From NCBI GenBank assembly GCA_949291945.1, contig CASEXH010000001.1, positions 208,240 to 272,239 on the forward strand: a DNA stretch of 64,000 bases, given 5' to 3'. Shown one piece after another: positions 43,142 to 51,280 of the stretch. Numbering within the stretch: the first letter of the stretch is position 1; each line of letters opens with the position of its first letter. Source of the DNA: an uncultured Bacillota bacterium (GTDB taxonomy: Bacteria > Bacillota > Clostridia > Lachnospirales > Lachnospiraceae). Both the position numbers and the translations under genes were made by a program. The notes below the pieces were generated by a model that was not told the DNA's origin, did no database searches, and saw only the letters and a list, made by a program, of their open reading frames with translations.

Positions 43142-44095
43142 TCAGTACAAACTTCCGCTGTTCACAATAGGCTGTGCATCTTTGTTGCCGCAGAGCACTA
43201 CCAAAAGATTGCTGACCATGGCTGCTTTTCTCTCTTCATCTAATTCCACGATATTATTTTCGTTCAGCTTGTCAAGGGCCATCTCCACCATTCCCACAGC
43301 GCCTTCCACGATCTTCTGCCGGGCGTCTATGATGGCTGCCGCCTGCTGGCGCTGAAGCATTGCTGAAGCAATCTCCGGAGCATAGGCCAGATGGGTGATA
43401 CGTACATCCAGGATCTCAATTCCTGCGTTTTCTACTTTTTCCTGAAGTTCCGCCTGCATGATATCCGCAATTTCCTGACTGCTGCCCCTCAGAGACTTCT
43501 CGTCTCCTCCCTCCGCAGCATCGTAGGGATATACTCTTGTAGTATTCCGGATTATGGAATCGCACTGAATAGACAGATAATCATTAAAATTCTCTACATT
43601 CAGCACGGCTCTGGTAGGATCTACCACCTGCCAGATTACCACAGCGGCAATCTCCACCGGATTGCCCATGGCATCGTTTACCTTTTGTTTTTCATTGTTC
43701 AGTGTTCTGGTCTTTAGAGATACTTTTTTCGCTCTTCCCGTATTGGCCGGTATATCCTTCACCGTGGGATTAATAGGTGATACAAAAGGATTCACCCAAT
43801 AGAAGCCGTCTTTTTTCAGTGTTCCATAATAATTTCCGAAAAGAGCCAGCACAAGGGCTTCATTCGGATTGATCACCTTCAGTCCGCAAAGCAGGATGAA
43901 GAAAATCAGAAGCAGCACCAGCCCTGCCAGGATCAGCCAGCCTCCTGCACCTCCTCCTGTGGCAGAAAGTCTCATAATTCCATAGAACAGCAGACCGCCT
44001 CCCAGGATCAGTCCCAGAAGTCCTACAAATAACATCAGATATCCGGACGTTGCCTTTAATTCTTTTTCTTCCTGAAATTTACTTTGCTTCCCCAT
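43142..44095 (-). CDS. SPFH/band 7-domain membrane protein
   Basis: A 317-residue protein with two hydrophobic helices near the N-terminus (YLMLFVGLLGLILGGGLLFY and WLILAGLVLLLIFFILLCG), then the SPFH domain (VINPNEALVLALFGNYYGTL, EIAAVVIWQVVDPTRAVLNV) and a helical region with YAPEIASAMLQRQQAAAIID. SPFH proteins form membrane microdomain scaffolds and are often induced by membrane stress; no specific role can be assigned. AAAGGAGGGTATTGT precedes the ATG. It is followed by a ribbon-helix-helix gene in what looks like an autoregulated operon. Confidence 0.9.
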   Translation of the reverse strand: MGKQSKFQEEKELKATSGYLMLFVGLLGLILGGGLLFYGIMRLSATGGGAGGWLILAGLVLLLIFFILLCGLKVINPNEALVLALFGNYYGTLKKDGFYWVNPFVSPINPTVKDIPANTGRAKKVSLKTRTLNNEKQKVNDAMGNPVEIAAVVIWQVVDPTRAVLNVENFNDYLSIQCDSIIRNTTRVYPYDAAEGGDEKSLRGSSQEIADIMQAELQEKVENAGIEILDVRITHLAYAPEIASAMLQRQQAAAIIDARQKIVEGAVGMVEMALDKLNENNIVELDEERKAAMVSNLLVVLCGNKDAQPIVNSGSLY

Positions 44096-44157
44096 ACAAT
44101 ACCCTCCTTTTTCTGTGAGACTCCATCCTGAGTCTCATCTGATAAAGTAGATTAATT

Positions 44158-44207
44158 TGATATCATTTTGATATCATCATAATACATCCGTTTTTTACTT
44201 TTGTCAA
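44158..44207 (-). promoter_or_regulatory. SPFH operon promoter with tandem 8-bp palindromes
   Basis: On the minus strand TTGACA (44207-44202) and TATTAT (44184-44179) with 17-bp spacing. Just downstream, TGATATCA occurs twice (44169-44176 and 44158-44165) with an 11-bp period, about one helical turn. Tandem short palindromes spaced so are how Arc/MetJ-type ribbon-helix-helix dimers bind. A GAGACT/AGTCTC hairpin follows in the leader (44117-44139). Confidence 0.8.
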
Positions 44208-44228
44208 GTACCTGGGCGGACCATTTAC

Positions 44229-44276
44229 CAAAAAAGCCCGCCAGGACTGTATTTTCATACCTTTCCTGACGGGCCT
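44229..44276 (-). terminator. Terminator of spoIIGA-sigE
   Basis: On the minus strand AAGGCCCGTCAGGA pairs with TCCTGGCGGGCTT across a loop, followed by TTTTTTGG. It lies about 20 bp after the sigE stop and separates it from the SPFH operon; no sigG follows. Confidence 0.85.
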
Positions 44277-44295
44277 TATATTTTACATCCTATTT

Positions 44296-45027
44296 TTACT
44301 CATATCTGACAATTTCTTTTTTCAGCCTTTTCATGATTCTCTTTTCCAGCCGGGAGATATAGGACTGAGAAATTCCCAGCAGGTCTGCCACCTCTTTCTG
44401 AGTTTTCTCCCTGCCGTCCGGCATGTTGATGCCGAACCGCAGCCGTACAATGGTCTGCTCTCTTTTTGTGAGTTTTCCAATGGCCTTTCCCAGAAGATTT
44501 CTCTCCACCTCATTTTCAATGTCCTTATAGATCACATCCTCGTCTGTTCCAAGGATATCTGAGAGAAGCAGTTCATTTCCGTCCCAGTCTACATTCAGAG
44601 GCTCGTCAATGGAAACCTCCAGCTTTGTCTTGCTGTTCCTTCTCAGATACATCAAGATCTCATTCTCTATGCACCTGGAAGCATAGGTGGCCAGCTTAAT
44701 CTTCTTCACCGGATTGAAGGTATTAATAGCCTTTATCAGTCCGATGGTCCCGATAGAGATCAGGTCCTCTACCCCCACTCCTGTATTATCAAATTTCTTA
44801 GCAATATAAACCACCAGACGAAGGTTATGCTCGATCAATAAAGACCTGGCTTCCTGATCTTCCTGGTTCTGGAGTCTCTCAATCTGAGCGCTTTCTTCTT
44901 CCGGGGACAAAGGCGCCGGCAGGACCTCCGCTCCTCCGATATAATGAAGCTCATTCCCTGTGGGGAGTAGAAACCCTGTAAATCTTGAAAATTGAAATCC
45001 TTTTTTCATAAAAACATCCATATTCAC
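44296..45027 (-). CDS. sigE: Sporulation sigma factor SigE (pro-form)
   Basis: A 243-residue mother-cell sigma factor. The first 20-25 residues ([17 protein letters not shown]) form the pro-sequence removed by SpoIIGA. Region 2 has [20 protein letters not shown], then [20 protein letters not shown]. Region 4 ends with [20 protein letters not shown]. The likely start is GTG at 45027, with AAGGAGG 6-7 nt upstream; an ATG two codons later is spaced too far. It follows spoIIGA by 15 bp. The usual third gene, sigG, is absent here. Confidence 0.95.
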   Translation of the reverse strand: MNMDVFMKKGFQFSRFTGFLLPTGNELHYIGGAEVLPAPLSPEEESAQIERLQNQEDQEARSLLIEHNLRLVVYIAKKFDNTGVGVEDLISIGTIGLIKAINTFNPVKKIKLATYASRCIENEILMYLRRNSKTKLEVSIDEPLNVDWDGNELLLSDILGTDEDVIYKDIENEVERNLLGKAIGKLTKREQTIVRLRFGINMPDGREKTQKEVADLLGISQSYISRLEKRIMKRLKKEIVRYE

Positions 45028-45042
45028 AAAACTCCTCCTTAA

Positions 45043-45894
45043 CTAACTGTCCAGAATCTTGGGACTGATGATCATCTCGAATTTTCTGTAAGGAGACAGG
45101 GGAGCAGCCGAAAGTCCTATGGCGGCCTGGGAGATACTTATTTTTCTTCCCTCCCAGAAGATTATCAGCCGTTCTGCAGTTACCACAGGAAGAAGTCCCC
45201 TCTCACAGCCCAAAGCTGTGTAAAAGACAAATCTAGGATTAAGTCCCCCCAGATTCTCTCCTTCGGTACTGTTCAAACTGCAGAAACTTTCCAGCTTCTC
45301 CCGCTGTTTTTTCTCCAGCATACTGGAAAATCTGCTTTTTTCCATGACGCACACCGGTTTTCCTGTAATGCTGTCAGTCAGGCAGTTTCCTGTATCCAGC
45401 AGTCCTTCTAATTCCATTTTCTGTCCTCCCGTTTCCAGGATCACCTGGCACCGGGAAACAGCTTTTCCTTTTAAGTATTTAAAGAGTCTTATGCCTGTGT
45501 CTAAAATCAAATAAGCGGTAAATGTGATCGTAAAAAAAATCAGGATTCCTTTTCCTGCCCGGAGAGGCAGCGTATACAGCAGTCCTCCAAGCAAAAAAGA
45601 TATGCCCCAGCAGGTCAAACAGCCGGTAAGCAGTTCTTTTCCCCTCCTCAGGCCGCAGCCCAGCCGGACCATCACAAAAATGGCCCCCAGAGAAAAAATC
45701 AACATGTTTACTGTATTGATCTCTTTTGAAATCCAGAAAAACAGGGAGATCAGAGCGGCTCCCGCCAAAGCTCCCCCTAAGGCTCTCCAGGGTCTGGCAG
45801 TACCCTGAAGGATCCGGTTCGTCAGGCAGAGAACCAGGAAATCCATTAGAAGATTTACTACGAAAAACACATCTATGTAAAATTCGTAGTACAC
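45043..45894 (-). CDS. spoIIGA: Sigma-E processing peptidase SpoIIGA
   Basis: A 283-residue aspartic protease that cleaves pro-sigma-E after a signal from the forespore. The N-terminal half has about five hydrophobic segments (YIDVFFVVNLLMDFLVLCL onward). The catalytic motif LEGLLDTGNCLTD holds the active Asp at about residue 183. The C-terminal domain includes RFVFYTALGCERGLLPVV. Transcription starts at a Spo0A-type promoter upstream. It is cotranscribed with sigE. Confidence 0.93.
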   Translation of the reverse strand: MYYEFYIDVFFVVNLLMDFLVLCLTNRILQGTARPWRALGGALAGAALISLFFWISKEINTVNMLIFSLGAIFVMVRLGCGLRRGKELLTGCLTCWGISFLLGGLLYTLPLRAGKGILIFFTITFTAYLILDTGIRLFKYLKGKAVSRCQVILETGGQKMELEGLLDTGNCLTDSITGKPVCVMEKSRFSSMLEKKQREKLESFCSLNSTEGENLGGLNPRFVFYTALGCERGLLPVVTAERLIIFWEGRKISISQAAIGLSAAPLSPYRKFEMIISPKILDS

Positions 45895-45951
45895 AAAACA
45901 CCCCCTAAACCTCTACATGACTCTCTTACTTATCTGGAATAAGCAATGTTC

Positions 45952-46017
45952 ATTATAGAGGTCAGGGGGTGCTGATTTTGTCAAAACCGCTTGGATAAAT
46001 CCAAAATCTTTTCGACA
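45952..46017 (-). promoter_or_regulatory. spoIIG promoter: Spo0A-activated, 21-bp spacer
   Basis: On the minus strand TTGACA (45984-45979) and TATAAT (45957-45952) are both perfect but 21 bp apart, too far for sigma-A alone. A 0A box, TTTGTCAAAA, overlaps the -35 (45977-45986) and a second, TGTCGAA, lies upstream (46017-46011). The spoIIG promoter of Bacillus subtilis likewise has an over-long spacer and Spo0A boxes at the -35. Confidence 0.85.
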
Positions 46018-46058
46018 GTCTGAGCCTTCTTCTTTTGTCTTATGTCACCTGTTTTATG

Positions 46059-46820
46059 TCAAGATAAGATCTCATGGATATTTTCAAGTATATTCCGCAT
46101 ATTTACCGCTGCTGCCTGTCCCGGCGCAGAGGCATTCCTCCCTGCTGCAAAGGTCAGGACAGAACCTGTGAACTCTCCGCAGATTCTGCTTAAAAAGCCG
46201 GTTTCTCCCATAGACATGGTAATCAGAGGCCTGTCATATTTTCCGGAAGCTTCTTTTGTGGTATCCAGCAACACCAGAAGATCCCCAAAAGACTTTGGCA
46301 TCACTGCGATTTTCAGGATATCGCTGTTGCTGTTATACATTCTCTCTAAAATCTCCAGCATCTCTTCTTTAGTGGGAGTCCCTTCAAAATGGTGATTGGA
46401 AGCCACCACCCTGACTCCCTTTTCCCGAAGCCGTCCTACCAGCTTTTCGGAATCTTCCTGACTGAAAAAGATTTCCACATCTGCCAGATCGATCCGGCCA
46501 GTATCTGCCGCCCTGCAAAGGAGCTTTACATAATTCTCAAAAGAAATTTCCTTACTGCCTCCCTCTCCGGCTGTGCGGAAAGTGAAAAGAAGAGGAATCT
46601 GTCCAAGTTTGTCGGTTATTGTCTCCAACATTTCCAGAACTTTTTCTTCCTTCTCTCCCTCTTCATAACAATCTACCCGCCATTCTGCCAGATCCGGCTT
46701 CTGTCTCAGGATCTCCTCTACATCCAGGAGGATCTCTTCCTTATTCTCTCCTGTAATGGGAATACAGATCTTGGGCATGCCTGTTCCGATTTCCATAGTC
46801 TTAATTTTCACTGTTTTCAT
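46059..46820 (-). CDS. aroD: 3-dehydroquinate dehydratase, type I
   Basis: Shikimate-pathway enzyme that dehydrates 3-dehydroquinate through a Schiff base. A 253-residue TIM barrel. EWRVDCYEEG near the start and VVASNHHFEGTP hold the catalytic histidine. The Schiff-base lysine is in SDILKIAVMPKS. SMGETGFLSRICGEFTGSVL is the C-terminal substrate loop. The start at 46820 (MKTVKIK) has AAAGGAAAG upstream and fits the family length; a frame to 46868 does not. It diverges from aroE. Confidence 0.95.
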   Translation of the reverse strand: MKTVKIKTMEIGTGMPKICIPITGENKEEILLDVEEILRQKPDLAEWRVDCYEEGEKEEKVLEMLETITDKLGQIPLLFTFRTAGEGGSKEISFENYVKLLCRAADTGRIDLADVEIFFSQEDSEKLVGRLREKGVRVVASNHHFEGTPTKEEMLEILERMYNSNSDILKIAVMPKSFGDLLVLLDTTKEASGKYDRPLITMSMGETGFLSRICGEFTGSVLTFAAGRNASAPGQAAAVNMRNILENIHEILS

Positions 46821-46939
46821 AAGTTCTTTCCTTTCTCCCTGTATGAACATTCTTGACAGCAGGGACATATCATTCTAAACTAATAAGCAGGTTCCGAAAG
46901 CCGGAACTCTTTGTATTATAAGATCAGGAGGTATTTTAT

Positions 46940-47821
46940 ATGTCTGAAATCACAGGTACCACCAGACTGGCCTGTCTTCTTGGCAGCCCGGTATCCCACA
47001 GCATCTCCCCTCTGATACATAATTTCAGTTTCCAGCATCTGGGGATCGACTGCACCTATCTTGCCTTTGATATAAATGAGCAAACATTAAAAGAAGCTGT
47101 CAAGGGCCTGAGGGCTCTCCATGTCATAGGTTTTAACCTTACCATGCCCAACAAAAATAAGATCCTGGAATATCTTGACGATCTTTCTGAAGCCGCCCGG
47201 CTCATCGGCGCAGTGAATACAGTAGAAAACCGGGAGGGCCGACTCATCGGCCACAATACCGACGGTCTTGGATTTATGCATTCTGTAAGGGAAGAGGGTA
47301 TCCAGATGGAGGGCCAGACCATGACCCTTATAGGCATCGGCGGAGCAGCCACTGCTATCTGCGCTCAGGCAGCTCTGGACGGGGTGAAAAACATCCATAT
47401 TTTCGCCAGGAGCACCAGTTCCCACCTTCCCCGGATCCAAAAGCTGGCTGCTGCTCTGGAAAAAGATACGTCCTGTGCCATCTTTCTCCACGATATCCGG
47501 GATCTGACTGTTCTGAAAGCCACCATAAGAGAAAGCCGGCTGTTCGTCAACGCTACCTCCGTGGGAATGGAGCCTGACACAGACGGCTGTATTCTTCCGG
47601 ACCCCTCCTTTCTCTATCCGGAACTGGCTGTAGCGGATATTATCTATTCTCCCTGGGAGACAAAGCTTCTATCCATGGCCAAAGAGGCCGGCTGTACTGC
47701 CTTCAACGGTTTCTCCATGCTTCTGTGGCAGGGAGCCGAGGCCTTTAAGATCTGGACCGGTGAGGAAATGCCTATGAAACCTTTGAGAGATTTTCTAAGG
47801 CAGAAAAAAATTTTCCCTTGA
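46940..47821 (+). CDS. aroE: Shikimate dehydrogenase
   Basis: Reduces 3-dehydroshikimate to shikimate with NADPH. A 293-residue protein. The substrate domain has LLGSPVSHSISPLIHNFSF and FNLTMPNKNKILEYL with the catalytic lysine. The NADP domain has LIGIGGAATAICAQAAL near residue 133 and NATSVGMEPD near 205. FNGFSMLLWQGAEAFKIWTG is the C-terminal helix. AGGAGGTATTTTAT precedes the ATG. It pairs functionally with divergent aroD. Confidence 0.95.
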   Translation: MSEITGTTRLACLLGSPVSHSISPLIHNFSFQHLGIDCTYLAFDINEQTLKEAVKGLRALHVIGFNLTMPNKNKILEYLDDLSEAARLIGAVNTVENREGRLIGHNTDGLGFMHSVREEGIQMEGQTMTLIGIGGAATAICAQAALDGVKNIHIFARSTSSHLPRIQKLAAALEKDTSCAIFLHDIRDLTVLKATIRESRLFVNATSVGMEPDTDGCILPDPSFLYPELAVADIIYSPWETKLLSMAKEAGCTAFNGFSMLLWQGAEAFKIWTGEEMPMKPLRDFLRQKKIFP

Positions 47822-47870
47822 TCCTGTTCCATAAAACTTGATCATCCAAAATGCCTTTGTATATTTTTTC

Positions 47871-48356
47871 TTAGCCGCAGTTTCCAGCATCTCCACGAAG
47901 AATGTCAATCCCATGTCCCAGGGCTCCGATCACATATTCCAGACACTCCCGCACGGCCTTGGGGCTTCCGGGAAGATTTACAATCAGGGTCCTGTTCCGG
48001 ATCCCTGCGGCCTGGCGGCTTAACATTCCCCGTTTTGTCACCTGCATGCTGCAGGCTCTCATGGCTTCCGGAATTCCCGGCACCATACGCTGGCAGATAT
48101 CCTGGGTAGCTTCCGGGGTAAAATCTCTTGGCGAAAATCCTGTTCCTCCTGTAGTCAGGATCAGATCTGCCAGATCCGCATCTGCAATCCTGGCCATCTC
48201 CGCTGCCAGAAGTTCTCTCTCATCCGGAAGAAGAATCCGGTATACTACCTGATAGCCCTCCCTTTCTAAGATTTCACAGATCACCCGTCCGCTGATATCC
48301 TCCCGCTCTCCTCTGAATCCACTGTCACTGGATGTGATCACTGCCGCTCTTCTCAT
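47871..48356 (-). CDS. Molybdopterin adenylyltransferase-like protein (MoaB/MogA)
   Basis: A 161-residue protein of the MoaB/Mog family, which adenylates molybdopterin before metal insertion. AVITSSDSGFRGEREDISG begins the fold; LILTTGGTGFSPRDFTPEAT is the substrate-binding signature; LIVNLPGSPKAVRECLEYV closes it. The start at 48356 has AAAGGAGAGA upstream. The frame open to 48410 overlaps the space after moaC and is not supported. It follows moaC by 57 bp. MogA and MoaB cannot be separated with confidence here. Confidence 0.88.
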   Translation of the reverse strand: MRRAAVITSSDSGFRGEREDISGRVICEILEREGYQVVYRILLPDERELLAAEMARIADADLADLILTTGGTGFSPRDFTPEATQDICQRMVPGIPEAMRACSMQVTKRGMLSRQAAGIRNRTLIVNLPGSPKAVRECLEYVIGALGHGIDILRGDAGNCG

Positions 48357-48413
48357 ACACGTTCTCTCCTTTCCTTTCAGACAGAAATCTTCTGCCTGTG
48401 ATTCCCACATCTT

Positions 48414-48890
48414 CTAAAACTTAAAATGCCCGCTTTTTCCACCGATCTTCTCTATTAAGTGAATATCTGTGATCTCCATTCTCTTGTCTATAGCCTTACA
48501 CATATCATAGATTGTAAGAAGGGCTGCGGTAACTCCCGTCAGGGCTTCCATCTCCACCCCCGTCTTTCCATGACACTGGACAGTACAATATGCGGTGATC
48601 CTGTTTTCTTCTGGAAAAAGTTTAAAATCCACAGAACATTTATCCAGAAGAAGGGTATGGCACATAGGGATTAGATAGGGTGTCTGTTTTACTCCCATAA
48701 TACCGGCAGTTCGGGCAATTCCCAGCACATCGCCTTTAGGCACATGCTTCTCCCTGACGGCTTCCATGATCTTGCTGCTTACCAGGATACTGCCTTTTGC
48801 AATGGCCATTCTGCTGGTAACCTCTTTTTCGGAAACATCTACCATTCTGGCATTTCCCTGTTCGTCGAAATGGGTAAATCTCTGTTCCAT
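48414..48890 (-). CDS. moaC: Cyclic pyranopterin monophosphate synthase
   Basis: Completes, with MoaA, the conversion of GTP to cyclic pyranopterin monophosphate, the first stage of molybdenum cofactor synthesis. A 158-residue protein. THFDEQGNARMVDVSEKEVT opens it. PYLIPMCHTLLLD and VEMEALTGVTAALLTIYDMC carry the active-site Met-Cys-His and Glu-Ala-Leu-Thr motifs; KIGGKSGHF ends it. AAAGGAG precedes the ATG. moaA is not in the window. It agrees with the YqeB/MocA group at 2-5 kb in pointing to molybdoenzymes. Confidence 0.96.
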   Translation of the reverse strand: MEQRFTHFDEQGNARMVDVSEKEVTSRMAIAKGSILVSSKIMEAVREKHVPKGDVLGIARTAGIMGVKQTPYLIPMCHTLLLDKCSVDFKLFPEENRITAYCTVQCHGKTGVEMEALTGVTAALLTIYDMCKAIDKRMEITDIHLIEKIGGKSGHFKF

Positions 48891-48921
48891 AAAAAACTCC
48901 TTTCACTTTCTAAAGACACAA

Positions 48922-48950
48922 AGGGCTGCCGCATAAACTGCGGCAGCCCT
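48922..48950 (-). terminator. Hairpin after ftsZ
   Basis: A perfect 12-bp stem AGGGCTGCCGCA/TGCGGCAGCCCT with a 5-nt loop, between the ftsZ stop and moaC. On the minus strand only a short T-rich run (TTTGTG) follows, so termination may be partial, letting some transcription reach moaC. Confidence 0.75.
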
Positions 48951-48964
48951 GGTCTCTTACAACC

Positions 48965-50137
48965 TTATCTTCTGTTTTTCAGGAAATCCGGAATCTGAAT
49001 ATCCTTCTGCTGCACAGTGCTCTTAAACTGTGGCTGCTGGAAGGTCGGCTGATGGAAAGTCGGTATCTGGTAAGACTGCTGAGGCTGCTCCTGCTGGGGC
49101 TGTGCCTGTCTCGGTGCCTGAACCTTGGCTCCTCTTTCCGCTTTTCCGGATTTTTTATCTCTTGACACACTGGCCTTTCTGGCGGTCTCATCATCCAGAC
49201 CTGTAGCAATTACAGTGATACGTACATAGTCTGCTTCTTTATCGTCATAAAGAGCACCAAAGATAATATTGGTATCCTCTCCGGTAAGATTCTGAACATA
49301 ACTTGCAGCGTCGTTTGCATCCATAAGAGAAATATCTCCGGATACATTGACAATCACATGCGAAGCGCCCTCGATGGTTGTCTCCAGCAACGGACTGGAT
49401 ACTGCCTGCTGAACAGCTTCCATAGCCTTGTCATCGCCCTTTCCTTCACCGATACCAATATGAGCGATACCTTTGTCGATCATAACTGTCTGTACATCGG
49501 CAAAGTCCAGATTGATCAGTGCAGGCAGATTGATCAGATCAGTGATACCCTGAACTGCCTGCTGCAGGACTTCATCAGCTTTCTTCAGTGCCTCCGGCAT
49601 AGAAGTACGGCGATCTACGATCTCCAGCAGACGGTCATTTGGGATAATGATCAGTGTATCTACATTTTCTTTTAATTTCTCAATTCCTGCAAGAGCATTG
49701 CTCATACGGGTCTTAGCCTCAAAACGGAAGGGCTTTGTCACAACGCCTACGGTCAGGATTCCCATTTCCTTGGCAACTCCTGCAACTACAGGTGCAGCTC
49801 CGGTACCTGTACCGCCACCCATACCGCAGGTAACAAATACCATATCAGCTCCCTGAATAGCCTGTTTAATCTCCTCAATGCTTTCCTCAGCAGCTTTCTC
49901 GCCGATTTCAGGCTTGGCTCCTGCTCCCAGACCCTTTGTCAGTTTCTCACCGATCTGGATGATCGTAGGCGCCTTGCACAGAGTAAGGGCCTGCTTATCT
50001 GTATTAACTCCTATAAACTCAACGCCGCCGATGGCTTCCTCCACCATCCTGTTTACTGCGTTATTGCCTGCTCCGCCTACACCGATAACAATAATCTTTG
50101 CAGATGATTCAGCTTCATTTGTCATAATCTCTAACAC
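48965..50137 (-). CDS. ftsZ: Cell division GTPase FtsZ
   Basis: Tubulin-like GTPase that forms the division ring. A 390-residue protein. The GTP-binding loop is [19 protein letters not shown], with [18 protein letters not shown] near the start and a T7-like loop at [21 protein letters not shown] Gln/Pro-rich linker (about residues 325-375) leads to the C-terminal partner peptide [12 protein letters not shown]. Translation probably starts at GTG 50137, with AAAGGAGG at 7 nt; the ATG four codons later lacks a site. ftsA is absent from the cluster. Confidence 0.97.
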   Translation of the reverse strand: MLEIMTNEAESSAKIIVIGVGGAGNNAVNRMVEEAIGGVEFIGVNTDKQALTLCKAPTIIQIGEKLTKGLGAGAKPEIGEKAAEESIEEIKQAIQGADMVFVTCGMGGGTGTGAAPVVAGVAKEMGILTVGVVTKPFRFEAKTRMSNALAGIEKLKENVDTLIIIPNDRLLEIVDRRTSMPEALKKADEVLQQAVQGITDLINLPALINLDFADVQTVMIDKGIAHIGIGEGKGDDKAMEAVQQAVSSPLLETTIEGASHVIVNVSGDISLMDANDAASYVQNLTGEDTNIIFGALYDDKEADYVRITVIATGLDDETARKASVSRDKKSGKAERGAKVQAPRQAQPQQEQPQQSYQIPTFHQPTFQQPQFKSTVQQKDIQIPDFLKNRR

Positions 50138-50292
50138 GGTATTTCCTCCTTTAGCTCCCTTGTATGGTCTGAATAACCTTCAGTCAATAGCCGAACAGTT
50201 ACCATATTTTCTTCTATTCAATGTTGTCTATGTTCCGGCAAAACCGGTATGTATCCGTCTATACTTTTTAGCTGGGCATTACATATAGATAT

Positions 50293-50321
50293 ATAATATC
50301 TTTTTTTCTAAAATTAATCAA
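50293..50321 (-). promoter_or_regulatory. Promoter of ftsZ
   Basis: TTGATT (50321-50316) and TATTAT (50298-50293) on the minus strand with a 17-bp spacer, in the 285-bp gap between ftsQ and ftsZ. A long leader of about 150 nt would result. Confidence 0.55.
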
Positions 50322-50422
50322 CTGCAAATTTCACTTTTTATAAAAAAATTATAACAATTTAATCTGTCTGTTTCAAAGCAGTCCCTGATATGGACCGCTC
50401 CTTCTCTTTTGTTAAGGTTCTG

Positions 50423-51268
50423 CTACTCTTCCATGCTTCTGGTATCTGCAGAATCTGAACCGTCGCTGTAGTCCAGCTGGTCTCCTCCCGTATCTTCCTG
50501 CGTTTCCTGAGAACTTTCGCTTTCCTGGACAGTCTCCTGGTCTTCCGCCTGGGTAGCATCATCAAATACCACGGATTCTGAATCTTCTGTGGTATTTTCC
50601 AGATGGAGAATTCCTGACATTCCTTCCAGTTCCGGCAGGATCCCTACCAGACGATTGATCTTCTCATCCATATTTTCATCATCGCCCAGACGTACCTCAA
50701 TCGTTCCATAATACAGCACCAGCTGGTTGAGATCGTTAAAAGCCAGCCTGTCCGGCTTTTCTTCCATCTTCTCCAGCATTTTTCCCACACTGAGAATAGT
50801 ATTCAGCTTGGTGGTACTGATTCCTGTAAGTCTCTCTCCCTGGACCGCTTCCTTTACATCGATCCCTTCGATTTTTGCTACATTTTCCAGAGGATCTTCT
50901 GTAATGATCTGAACAATGCCCTGACGGTCAAAATTCACACATTGTCCTTGGAATTCAATATATCCAATCATCTGTTTTTCTTTCACCTGAAGAAGCAGGG
51001 TATTCCGGTCAACTCTGGAGACGGCGATACTGTCGATCATTGCCTCATCTTTTGTACTTTTCTCCGTATCAATGAATCCTGCCAGAATAGAATTCTTGGC
51101 AATGGGTGCATTCAGGACCATATTTTTTATCTGGTCATCGGTATAAAAGCTGTTGCCTTCCACCTGTACGCCGGTAACCCGGAATCCCAGAAAAAACACC
51201 AGAACAAAAATCAAAAGGATTCCTGCCACGGCTTCTATGATGATCCTGTACAGTTTTCTTCTGCTCAT
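50423..51268 (-). CDS. ftsQ: Division protein FtsQ/DivIB
   Basis: A 281-residue bitopic membrane protein of the divisome. Short basic cytoplasmic start (MSRRKLYRI), one helix at about residues 10-32 (AVAGILLIFVLVFFLGF), then a POTRA domain (VEGNSFYTDDQIKNMVL). The C-terminal tail from about residue 225 is acidic and low-complexity, rich in Glu, Asp, Ser and Gln. It works with FtsL and the transpeptidases encoded upstream. It lies 12 bp after murA. Confidence 0.9.
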   Translation of the reverse strand: MSRRKLYRIIIEAVAGILLIFVLVFFLGFRVTGVQVEGNSFYTDDQIKNMVLNAPIAKNSILAGFIDTEKSTKDEAMIDSIAVSRVDRNTLLLQVKEKQMIGYIEFQGQCVNFDRQGIVQIITEDPLENVAKIEGIDVKEAVQGERLTGISTTKLNTILSVGKMLEKMEEKPDRLAFNDLNQLVLYYGTIEVRLGDDENMDEKINRLVGILPELEGMSGILHLENTTEDSESVVFDDATQAEDQETVQESESSQETQEDTGGDQLDYSDGSDSADTRSMEE

Positions 51269-51280
51269 AAAGCATCTCCC

